Of a stretch of DNA of 32,065 nt, positions 7,331-14,547 are shown piece by piece. The notes under the pieces are model-generated. The model ran no database searches and was not told the DNA's origin. It saw only the letters and a list, made by a program, of their open reading frames with translations. The position numbers and the translations under genes are program-made. The DNA comes from a virus: positions 1 through 32,065 of IMG/VR virus record IMGVR_UViG_3300050011_000379, one strand, 5' to 3'. Position 1 is the stretch's first letter. Every line of letters begins with the position of its first letter.

Positions 7331-7663
7331 ATGGAAGCCAATCCCCAGTCGGGGCAGATTGCCGTCGAGCCCTTCGTGTCCACGACCATGGAGAAGCACG
7401 TCGTCCTGGGCGTGGCCATCATCGACCAGCGCCAGTACATGGCGGCCCTGAAGGTCGTCTTCGGGAACAAGGACTTCTGCGCCGGGGACACCGTGTACTT
7501 CGAGGGGGGGCAGTGCGCCTCCCCCTGGGCGAAGCGCGTCTACGAGTTGCGGGGCCAGAAGTTCGTGCTCGCGCCGACGAACCTCGTCATCCTCGTGGAC
7601 CGTGCTCCCGTTGGCGCACCGCCGGTGCTGCCGCCCGCAGGGCCTCCCGGAGACATCGCCTGA
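7331..7663 (+). CDS. GroES-like co-chaperonin candidate
   Basis: This encodes 110 residues from ATG 7331. The second half fits the GroES/gp31 beta-barrel: KDFCAGDTVYFEGG (compare VKVGDIVIF in GroES), then YELRGQKFVLAPTNLVILVD (compare the EEVLIMSESDILAIV ending). Before it, STTMEKHVVLGVAI is where GroES has its mobile loop, and VVL could play the part of the IVL contact. Length is close to GroES (97) and T4 gp31 (111). A GroEL gene in the same window makes a partner expected, but the identity is low and the first 20 residues do not align. It overlaps the next start codon as ATGA. Confidence 0.45.
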   Translation: MEANPQSGQIAVEPFVSTTMEKHVVLGVAIIDQRQYMAALKVVFGNKDFCAGDTVYFEGGQCASPWAKRVYELRGQKFVLAPTNLVILVDRAPVGAPPVLPPAGPPGDIA

Positions 7664-8661
7664 TGTCGACGCGATGCCTGTACATCGGAGACCCGCACGT
7701 CTGTCCTACCGAGCTGGACGATGCGGATGCGCTGATGCGCTGCGTCTCCGACGCTGTCGTCGCCCATCGGCCGGACCGTGTCGTCTTTCTCGGCGACGAA
7801 TTTCACACCCATGCCATTGTGCACCTGGAGGTCATGCACTGGTGGGTGGTCAACCTCCTGTCCCTCGGGGTCAGGGTTCCCACGTGGGTACTCGTGGGCA
7901 ACCACGACAAGTGTGGCAACGGCCGCTCGGACATCCACGCCCTGGAGCCGATGAAGCACATCCCCGGGGTGACGGTCGTCGAGGCCCCCGTGGAGTTCCT
8001 CCCCGGGGTGCTCGTGCTCCCGCACATGGACACCTGGGAGGGCTTCCGAACGGCCTGCGAGCAGAACCCCGTGCCGGTGGCGGTGTGCCACAACACCTTC
8101 AAGGGCACGACGCTGGAGAACGGGTTCTACGCCCCCGATGGGTTCGACGTCACCACGCTTCCCCAGGAGATGTTCCTCAGCGGGCACATCCACACCCCCC
8201 AGGAGTTCGGCAAGGTCTGGTATCTCGGGGCTCCTCGTTGGAGAATAGCCACTGACGCCAACGTCGACCGAGCGCTCTGGCTGGTGACGCATGGGGACGA
8301 CGGCCGCGTGGTCGCCCGGACGCCGTTGGACACCGGCACCTACTGCCGGCGCATCATCAACGCCGACGAGGTCGAGGGAGGGCAGCTCGACCCCGAGGGG
8401 TACGACACCAAGAAGGACGACGTGCGGCTGACCATCACCGGCTCGGAGGCCTTCCTCAAGGCCTCGGTGCCCGTGCGCACCGCCCAGGGGTTCCGCGTCC
8501 GTACCGTGAAGGTCGGCGCCGGGGCAGTGGCTCGGGTCCGCGAGAGCGAGGGCATCCCCCAGGCGTTCCGGAAGTTCGCCGGCGCCTACGAGTGCAAGCG
8601 CGGTACCCCCAGGGACGTGCTCCTGCGTCTCGCCGCGGAGAGGTTGGCCACCGGTGGGTAA
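7663..8661 (+). CDS. Metallophosphoesterase, Mre11/SbcD-like
   Basis: The start is ATG 7663, overlapping the previous stop as ATGA; 332 residues. Calcineurin-type metal motifs appear in order: GDPH (D10, H12), GDEFH (D45), GNHDK (N80, H81), a His in VAVCHNTF and SGHIHTP. This order is typical of Mre11, SbcD and T4 gp47, the nuclease halves of repair complexes that process DNA ends. The last 100 residues are a separate cap or C-terminal region. No SbcC/Rad50-type ATPase partner lies in this window. Codons for residues about 100-120 (7961-8023) occur again, inverted, at 30326-30388. Confidence 0.82.
   Translation: MSTRCLYIGDPHVCPTELDDADALMRCVSDAVVAHRPDRVVFLGDEFHTHAIVHLEVMHWWVVNLLSLGVRVPTWVLVGNHDKCGNGRSDIHALEPMKHIPGVTVVEAPVEFLPGVLVLPHMDTWEGFRTACEQNPVPVAVCHNTFKGTTLENGFYAPDGFDVTTLPQEMFLSGHIHTPQEFGKVWYLGAPRWRIATDANVDRALWLVTHGDDGRVVARTPLDTGTYCRRIINADEVEGGQLDPEGYDTKKDDVRLTITGSEAFLKASVPVRTAQGFRVRTVKVGAGAVARVRESEGIPQAFRKFAGAYECKRGTPRDVLLRLAAERLATGG
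7961..8023 (+). repeat. 63-bp inverted repeat, copy in the phosphoesterase gene
   Basis: These 63 bases recur as their reverse complement at 30326-30388 with one mismatch. Here they are in frame and encode IPGVTVVEAPVEFLPGVLVLP within the phosphoesterase fold, so this is the likely source copy. Confidence 0.9.
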
Positions 8662-9073
8662 CGCGACCATGGTGGCCCTCCTGGAGGCCAGGCAGGCGAC
8701 ACGCCTCACGGGGACGCTGGACACGCTCCAGGAGCGCCAGCTCGTCATGTGGGGCCGCGTGGCCTTCGAGGCGGGCTTCGGCCTGGCCTGGGACGGCGCC
8801 ACGCGGACCGTGGAGTACGACCTCGAGCCGAACTGCGTCTACACGGGGCAGCGCTGCTCCGCCGTGGAGGCATCCATTAAGGACCTCCTGGGCCGGGAGT
8901 GGCTGGTCACGGTCAAGCTCCGGGACGTCAAGGTCTTCGTGGGTACCCGTGAGGACATCCTCCGGCCTGACCCCAATGACGCGCAGAAGCTCATCAAGCG
9001 CCCGTTCCAGCCCCCGGTGCCTGGCGCCGAGGCGTTGGTCCCGCCCCGGCGGGAGGTCAAGCCCGGTGGGTGA
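8654..9073 (+). CDS. Protein of unknown function upstream of the terminase genes
   Basis: About 139 residues if read from GTG 8654, which overlaps the phosphoesterase stop. An internal ATG at 8669 is an alternative start. The next gene begins at the same kind of GGTGGGT overlap, which favours GTG. The middle contains YDLEPNCVYTGQRCSAVEASIKDLL split by a turn, and WLVTVKLRDVKVFVGTRED looks like a pair of beta strands. No family recognised. Confidence 0.55.
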   Translation: MGNATMVALLEARQATRLTGTLDTLQERQLVMWGRVAFEAGFGLAWDGATRTVEYDLEPNCVYTGQRCSAVEASIKDLLGREWLVTVKLRDVKVFVGTREDILRPDPNDAQKLIKRPFQPPVPGAEALVPPRREVKPGG

Positions 9074-9809
9074 CGAGGTCCAGCCTGGAGCGGCCGCGCC
9101 CCTGGTGGTGGTCCCCGCCAGGCCCGAGCCTACGCCCGAGGAGCAGCTCGAGGCGGAGGTCCTCACGGAGTTCGAGCGCCAGACCCTGGGCATCTACCGC
9201 CAGGACGGGCGGCCGCACTACCCCGTTGGCCCGGCGCTGCAGGCACAGCTCTTCGAGCTGTTCCTCCTGGGCACGGGCTGCGAGGAAATCACGAAGCTCA
9301 ACCCCGGGTTGGGCCTGGCGCAGGTCCTCGAGGCCCGGCTGGCCTACCGGTGGGACGACACCAAGGCCAGGTACCGGGACGACCTCATGGGCGCCGCCAA
9401 GGACCGCGCGACGCAGACGCTCCTCGAGGCCGCGGACTTCCTGCGGACCAACCTCTCGGTGGCCCACCGGAGCTTTGCCCGCAAGGCCAAGAAGTTCCTG
9501 CAGACGGCGAACCCCAAGGACCTGCCGAACTTCAGCACGGCCTCGAGGCTCAGCTGGAAGCAGTACCGGGAGTGCCTGGAGCTACTCTTGAAGCTCACGG
9601 GCATGGCCCCCCCGGAGAAGAAGACCGTCAAGCACGAGCACTCCCTGGTCCCGGCAGCGCCGGTCCCCGGGGGTGTGGTAGCCCCTGCCGGTGAGCCCCC
9701 GGGCTTGCCACAGGAGCTGCCGGCGTCCTTCACCCCGGGGGCGGCGGCCCTGGCCCTGGCGGCCATCGAGAAGGCCATGCAGGACCGGCAGGTCAAGCCC
9801 CCGCGGTAG
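9066..9809 (+). CDS. Small terminase subunit candidate
   Basis: The start is GTG 9066 with GGAGGT 10 nt upstream, overlapping the previous gene by 8 nt; 247 residues. After a Pro-rich start, QLFELFLLGTGCEEITKLNPGL followed by LAQVLEARLAYRWDD reads as a helix-turn-helix of the kind found in phage small terminases (a hydrophobic helix, EI-K turn, then a recognition helix ending near W). A long helical middle (about 110-180) could form the ring-building oligomerisation part, and a Pro/Ala-rich tail ends in a helix. Position directly before the large terminase supports the call. Small terminases diverge fast, so this is an inference. Confidence 0.5.
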   Translation: MGDEVQPGAAAPLVVVPARPEPTPEEQLEAEVLTEFERQTLGIYRQDGRPHYPVGPALQAQLFELFLLGTGCEEITKLNPGLGLAQVLEARLAYRWDDTKARYRDDLMGAAKDRATQTLLEAADFLRTNLSVAHRSFARKAKKFLQTANPKDLPNFSTASRLSWKQYRECLELLLKLTGMAPPEKKTVKHEHSLVPAAPVPGGVVAPAGEPPGLPQELPASFTPGAAALALAAIEKAMQDRQVKPPR

Positions 9810-9824
9810 AGCCCCGCCGGCCGG

Positions 9825-9831
9825 CAATCTC
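9825..9831 (+). promoter_or_regulatory. CAATCTA-class motif, variant CAATCTC
   Basis: GGCAATCTCC lies between two rightward genes, with the same GGCAATCT core as the other late copies but C for A at the last base. The next plausible start codon is ATG 9868. Confidence 0.4.
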
Positions 9832-9867
9832 CCTGATGCCGAGGAGACCCGGCTACCGGAGCCCGAG

Positions 9868-10200
9868 ATGAACGACGACAAGGCCGCGACCATCACCACC
9901 GAGGAGCTGGCGGACTTCATCTTCCGCCACAGGCTCGCGTGCCTGGCGAGCGGCGAGGGTGGGCTCGTGGACCCCGTGCCCATGGGCGCCCTGGAGAAGC
10001 TCTTCCTCGAGGAGTGGGCCCTGGATGCGGCTCGCCGCCACAAGAGCCGCGAGGCGTACCTGCTGGTCCAGGCGGACGCCCGGGACCGCCTGCAGGCGCT
10101 CGTCGCCAAGGTCTACGAGGAACACGCCCGCGAGGTCGTGCTGCAGGGCCTGGAGGTCCAGGCCGCCATGACCCCCAAGGTCAAGCCGCTCTGGAACTAG
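9868..10200 (+). CDS. Small helical protein of unknown function
   Basis: This encodes 110 residues from ATG 9868; the ribosome binding site is weak. The text is almost all helix: TTEELADFIFRHRLACLA, then ALEKLFLEEWALDAARRHKS, then DARDRLQALVAKVYEEHARE. It lies directly before the large terminase and after a CAATCT motif. Helical proteins here may be second small-terminase-like or packaging factors, but nothing specific is seen. Confidence 0.55.
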   Translation: MNDDKAATITTEELADFIFRHRLACLASGEGGLVDPVPMGALEKLFLEEWALDAARRHKSREAYLLVQADARDRLQALVAKVYEEHAREVVLQGLEVQAAMTPKVKPLWN

Positions 10201-10208
10201 GCGCGGGG

Positions 10209-10215
10209 CAATCTA
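10209..10215 (+). promoter_or_regulatory. CAATCTA motif before the large terminase
   Basis: GGGCAATCTAC lies in the 21-nt gap after the previous stop codon. The motif ends exactly 6 nt before the GTG start at 10222. There is no normally spaced ribosome binding site, so a message started by this motif would be leaderless or nearly so. Confidence 0.6.
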
Positions 10216-10221
10216 CGGGGG

Positions 10222-13200
10222 GTGCCCCCCCCGACAATCGACGAGATTCTTCGCAAGGCCCTGTGGGCGCCCTGCGAATCCAAGGAGGCCCTCGGGCGGT
10301 GGGTGAAGCTCGTCCTCGGCGTTGACCTCCCCGATGGGCACGTGGACGCGAGCAGCACCTCCTCCCCGCTGGAGATGCTGTGGGAAATCTACAGCACGTG
10401 CCGGGCCAACGGCACGGAGGCCGACCGCTACATGGCCTACGCGGCCCGGACGGCGCTGAAGACCCTCACGGCGTCCATCTTCGAGGTCCTGTGCCTGGTG
10501 CACCTGGACCGGGACGTCGTCCACCTGGCGGCCATCGTGGACCAGAGCCAGAAGGCACAGGATTATTTCAACGCCTTCTTCAACAGGCCGATGCTCCGGG
10601 ACTTCCGGACCTCGAAGACCACGACCTACCTGGAAATCACGAGGTACGTCCACGTCGTCACCGGGGAGGTCCTGTCGCCGCCGGCCTGGAAGGCCCTGCA
10701 GACGGACGTCGAGCGCCAGGACTACGACGTCCACGTGGGGTACATCGACATCACGGCCTGTACCATGCAGGGCACGAACTGCTGGGCTGACGGGTCGACG
10801 GTCAGGACCAAGGACCGGGGCTTGGTGGCCATCGAGGAGGTCCGGGTCGGGGAATCCGTGTTGGGCTGCGACCTCCACACCGGCGAAGACGAGTGGATGC
10901 CCGTGGGGGGCCTCACCTCCACCTCGGAGAAGTGCGCCCTAGGGCTGACCTTCGAGGACGGCGCCCGGCTCTTCCCCTCCGAGGACCATCCGATGTTCAC
11001 AGACGTCGGGTGGCTTCGCGCTAGGGGCATGAAGTCCTACTTCAAGGTTGCCTGTCGTCCCGCCGAGGAGAGAGCGCCTCGGCACATGCTCCCCCCGGTG
11101 GAAATCCAGACCGAGCCAGAGGTAGTGAATCCAGCGTCTGTGCTTTTGGGTACGTGTTTGGGCGATGCCTCTCTTTCTTGGCCTAGGGGACGCACCGGTA
11201 AGCCCTACGGGCAAGGTCCACGACTGCACTTGCGGCACTCCGAGGACCAAGAGCACCTGCTTCGTGCCGTTGAGCGGGCCGTCAGGGCCTTTGGGCTGCG
11301 GTGCTCCACCGGGGTGTTGAATCGTGATTCTAGTGGGTACGAGACCGACCAGGAACACCTGTGGTTGTCTTCCTCCGTGTCCGAGCGGCTTGTCGACCTC
11401 TACCGGCTCCTGTACCCGAACGGGGTCAAGACCATTACCAAGGAGCTGCTGGAGCTTCTCGACGCAGAGGCTCTTGCGTATTGGATTATGGACGATGGCT
11501 GTGCCAGTCACTTGAACCCCGTTGTTGCCAAGGACCATCCGGTGACGCTGGCCACCTGCTGCTTCTCCCCGGGGGAGCACGAGTTGATGGTGGAGTTCTT
11601 CCGTTCGAAATGGGGGCTCGCCGCCAAGAGGGTCGTGCAGGGTCGCCACTCTTTGTTGGTATTCGACATGCGAAGCTCGAGAGCCATCGCTGACCTTGTG
11701 GCTCCCTTCATGCTCCCCTCGATGAAGTACAAGCTCCCTGTCCCCCAGTCGATGGCCGACAGCGAGTGCCTTTCCTGCGGAAGGACCACCTCGACCTGTG
11801 CCTCGGGATTCCCTCGGTGTGGTCACTGCGGCACCGGCGAGGTGAAGAGCCAGAGGTACCACGGAAAGCTCGTGAAGAAGCTAAGGGGTATGTGCACGGC
11901 GACCGTCGTGGGGATGGAGTTCTACGGTAAGGCTCGCCTGTGGGACCTTCACATTGACACCGACAAGCCCCATCATCGCAACTTCTGGGTCTACTGTGGG
12001 GCCCGGCGCTTCCTGGCCCACAACAGCAAGCACGCGGCCGTGCTCGTCGTCGACGAAGTGGATGTAATCGAAGGGGAAAAGGTACGGGCGTACGAGCAAG
12101 CAAAAGCAATTCCCGACGCCCAGCGTGGGAAGAATCCCTTCGTGTTGTACATCAGCACGAGGAAGACGAACTTCGGCAAGGTCCAGGCGGAAATCGACGC
12201 CGCGGAGACCACGGGCCTAGTGGTCCGGCACTGGAACATCATCGACGTCACGGAGCCCTGCCCGGCGAGCCGTCACGAGCCCGGGAAGCCCCACGTGGTG
12301 CTGTACCGCAGCGAGAAGACGCTGAGGGTTCTCACGGAGCCGGACTACGCGGCCCTGGACGAGAACCGCAGGAAGGACTTCGAGCCCCGGGAGGCCTTCT
12401 GGGGGTGCCAGCACAACTGCAAGCTCTTCGGCCCCTGCGAGGGCCGTCTGGCCATCGTCCGCACGGACCGCAAGGCGACGACGATGAAGCGCCTGGGCAA
12501 CGTGACGTCGATGCTCCGGGCCATGAGCACGGAGATGGTCATCGCGGAGCTGCTGTGCCGGAAGCCGGGCACGGAGGGCCTCATCTACCCGAGCCTGGAC
12601 CCGGACGTGCACCTGCTCACGGCGGCGCGCATGGCCGAGGTCATCCTCGGGGAGCACGTCGCCGAGCCCTTCTACCAGGAGCAGCTCGTGGAGCTGATGC
12701 TCGCCCGGGACTTCCGGCCCGTGGCCGGCATCGACTTCGGGTACAGCCACAACTTCTCCCTGGTCCTGGGGTTCACCGACGGGAACCGGCTGTTCGTCGT
12801 CGACGCCTACAGCCAGCCGGAGCTGATGCCCGACAAGCAGGTCGCGGCGGCTCTGCGGTACCTCCAGCCCCTGCAGAAGGAGGGGCTCAACCCCAGGTTC
12901 TCGGCGCGCATCTACCCCGACACGGCCAACCCGCAGATGATTAAGGTCCTCATCGAGGCGGGGCTGCACTGCGTCCGCTGGCAGAAGACCCCTGGGTCGG
13001 TGCTCGCCGGCATCGAGGCCATGCGCGTCTCCCTGGGGACCCTCGTGGGCCAGCCGCAGCTGCTCTTCCTCCGGGGCAACGAGCGCGTGGAGTTCTTCTT
13101 CCAGCGCCTGTCCCAGTACAACTGGAAACGCGAGGCCGACGGCCGGCCCTCGGACGTCCCCAATGACGTCAACGACGACGAGTGTGACGCCACGCGTTAT

Positions 13201-13503
13201 ATGGTACAGAACGTTCTCGGGAAGTACTCGCACCTCGTCGTCGCCCCGGACGCCGGCGTGGACGTCGACCCCCATGGGGCGGCGGTGAACATCCACCGGC
13301 AGCTCGTGGGCATGCCCGGGCGTCCGTCCCCGTCGGGCCTGGCGGCCGTCAGCCCGGAGGTCGCGGCGCAGCTGCACTGGAACCAAATTGCGGGCCAGGT
13401 GGGTCTGCCCCAGGTCAACCCCGGGGAGACCCGGGCCGCCGTCAAGGGCTCCCTCGGGGACACCAGCCACGGGCGCCGTGGCACGTTTTCGTACGACATC
13501 TAA
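10222..13503 (+). CDS. terL: Terminase large subunit containing an intein
   Basis: The precursor is 1093 residues from GTG 10222; removing the intein (residues 187-601) leaves 678. The N-extein is the packaging ATPase: AARTALKT near 74-81 sits where the Walker A loop belongs but is atypical, and AVLVVDEVD just after the intein is Walker B. The C-extein carries the RNase H-like nuclease that cuts concatemers: GIDFGYSHNFSLVLGF near 836, PDTANP near 899 and DECDATRYM near 988 supply the acidic residues. The protein works with the small terminase at the portal. Intein codons are less GC-biased than extein codons, a sign of separate origin. The call is firm; the unusual Walker A is a reading by position. 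Confidence 0.9.
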   Translation: MPPPTIDEILRKALWAPCESKEALGRWVKLVLGVDLPDGHVDASSTSSPLEMLWEIYSTCRANGTEADRYMAYAARTALKTLTASIFEVLCLVHLDRDVVHLAAIVDQSQKAQDYFNAFFNRPMLRDFRTSKTTTYLEITRYVHVVTGEVLSPPAWKALQTDVERQDYDVHVGYIDITACTMQGTNCWADGSTVRTKDRGLVAIEEVRVGESVLGCDLHTGEDEWMPVGGLTSTSEKCALGLTFEDGARLFPSEDHPMFTDVGWLRARGMKSYFKVACRPAEERAPRHMLPPVEIQTEPEVVNPASVLLGTCLGDASLSWPRGRTGKPYGQGPRLHLRHSEDQEHLLRAVERAVRAFGLRCSTGVLNRDSSGYETDQEHLWLSSSVSERLVDLYRLLYPNGVKTITKELLELLDAEALAYWIMDDGCASHLNPVVAKDHPVTLATCCFSPGEHELMVEFFRSKWGLAAKRVVQGRHSLLVFDMRSSRAIADLVAPFMLPSMKYKLPVPQSMADSECLSCGRTTSTCASGFPRCGHCGTGEVKSQRYHGKLVKKLRGMCTATVVGMEFYGKARLWDLHIDTDKPHHRNFWVYCGARRFLAHNSKHAAVLVVDEVDVIEGEKVRAYEQAKAIPDAQRGKNPFVLYISTRKTNFGKVQAEIDAAETTGLVVRHWNIIDVTEPCPASRHEPGKPHVVLYRSEKTLRVLTEPDYAALDENRRKDFEPREAFWGCQHNCKLFGPCEGRLAIVRTDRKATTMKRLGNVTSMLRAMSTEMVIAELLCRKPGTEGLIYPSLDPDVHLLTAARMAEVILGEHVAEPFYQEQLVELMLARDFRPVAGIDFGYSHNFSLVLGFTDGNRLFVVDAYSQPELMPDKQVAAALRYLQPLQKEGLNPRFSARIYPDTANPQMIKVLIEAGLHCVRWQKTPGSVLAGIEAMRVSLGTLVGQPQLLFLRGNERVEFFFQRLSQYNWKREADGRPSDVPNDVNDDECDATRYMVQNVLGKYSHLVVAPDAGVDVDPHGAAVNIHRQLVGMPGRPSPSGLAAVSPEVAAQLHWNQIAGQVGLPQVNPGETRAAVKGSLGDTSHGRRGTFSYDI
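10780..12024 (+). other. Intein with LAGLIDADG-type endonuclease, inside TerL
   Basis: 415 residues. The N-terminal splicing residue is Cys (CWADGSTV, block A). Block B is at EDHPMF. The end is FLAHN followed by extein Ser, so splicing would use Cys1, the terminal His-Asn and Ser+1. Two dodecapeptide motifs, LLGTCLGDASL and LAYWIMDDGC, mark a LAGLIDADG homing endonuclease domain. Between that domain and the C-terminal splicing blocks lies an extra Cys-rich segment, CLSCG with CGHCG about 15 residues later, which could be a DNA-binding zinc ribbon. The insertion point, GTN-SKHAAVLVVDEVD, lies just before Walker B, a conserved site typical for inteins. Splicing looks intact from sequence. Confidence 0.93.
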
Positions 13504-13508
13504 GCCGG

Positions 13509-13515
13509 CAATCTA
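13509..13515 (+). promoter_or_regulatory. CAATCTA motif before the virion-portal unit
   Basis: CCGGCAATCTAGG begins 6 nt after the terminase stop codon. Here a 25-nt leader with AGAGGAG follows before ATG 13541, so this copy would give a normal leader. Confidence 0.55.
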
Positions 13516-13540
13516 GGCTCCGAAGAGGAGAACCGCCTCC

Positions 13541-14536
13541 ATGCCCTCCATGAACCTCCACATCGGCATCCTCGGCTACGAGGACAGCCCGCAGACGTCG
13601 GCACCGAAGCTCGTCGACGTGGACTGGCGCCGGGACCTCCGGGGCCTCGCCCTGACGACGTCCTCGGGCCGAATCCCCCTGGCGCCCGTGGACCCCGGCG
13701 CTGCGGTGACGGTCTTCTCGGGGACGCGAGCGCTGGGCGTCGACGGCACCACGACCTTCACGGTGTCGCAGTCCAAGCTGTCCCCGAGCCAGTACTTCCT
13801 GACGTGGACCGGCGGCACCGCCCCGGGGTTTCGCACCGACCGCGGGCTGACGCTCAGCGGCTCCACGCTGGCCGTCACGCCCCAGGGCAATGGGTCCGTG
13901 CTCTTTGCCGTCACCGCCGGTGGGGGCGTCTTCACGGGCCTCGTCGCCGGGGACAACGTCTTCCTCCCGGGGCTGAGCACAGGCGCGCCCGCGGGGCCGT
14001 TCAGCCCCGGCAACGAGGGCCTGTGGGTGGTGCTGTCCCTGACGGATGCCTCGGATGTCGTGCTCGTGCGTCCTCCGGGTAGCTCCTCGGGGTCCGCGGC
14101 CCAGACGGGCGTGGTCGTGACGGACAACGCCCAGTTCCAGGGCTTCTCCGCCGACGGGGTCCAGGCCGGGGACGAGGCGGACATCAGCGCCGGCGTTGGC
14201 TCGCCGTCGCCGCTCCTCTCCACCTTCGACGTCCTCGCGGCCACGGCGCAGCAGCTGACGCTGGTGTCGACGAACCCCCTGCCGATGGTCACGGGGTTCA
14301 CCCCCACGGCCGCGGGGCTCTCGTGCTACTCCCAGGGCTACGACTTCCTGTACCTGGAGGCCGACCAGGAGTGCGCCGTCCGGACCAATGGTGACGCCGG
14401 GTCGACGCAGCGCCTCGGCCCGTGGAGCCCCGGCACCCCGGGCTCGTACCTGAAGACCGGGCCGACGTGGTCGCTCGTGGTCGTGAACCGGAGCATCAAC
14501 CCCCTGAACCTCCTCGTCATCGTCGCCGGCCTGTAA
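13541..14536 (+). CDS. Beta-rich virion protein, likely decoration or fibre-like
   Basis: This encodes 331 residues from ATG 13541, with GAGGAG 10 nt upstream. The composition is Gly, Ser, Thr, Val and Pro with short alternating strands and no long helices, as in phage decoration, fibre or head-surface proteins. The sequence VFSGTRALGVDGTTTFTVSQ and the closing segment SLVVVNRSINPLNLLVIVAGL are typical of strand pairs. It sits between terminase and portal under a late motif. I recognise no family. Confidence 0.6.
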   Translation: MPSMNLHIGILGYEDSPQTSAPKLVDVDWRRDLRGLALTTSSGRIPLAPVDPGAAVTVFSGTRALGVDGTTTFTVSQSKLSPSQYFLTWTGGTAPGFRTDRGLTLSGSTLAVTPQGNGSVLFAVTAGGGVFTGLVAGDNVFLPGLSTGAPAGPFSPGNEGLWVVLSLTDASDVVLVRPPGSSSGSAAQTGVVVTDNAQFQGFSADGVQAGDEADISAGVGSPSPLLSTFDVLAATAQQLTLVSTNPLPMVTGFTPTAAGLSCYSQGYDFLYLEADQECAVRTNGDAGSTQRLGPWSPGTPGSYLKTGPTWSLVVVNRSINPLNLLVIVAGL

Positions 14537-14547
14537 GGACCTCGCCC

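Noticed and set aside
7352-7366. Minus-strand GGCAATCTG inside the GroES-like gene
   Set aside because: The last base differs from CAATCTA, it lies within a gene and no leftward gene follows it. A similar site near 26838 was rejected for the same reason.
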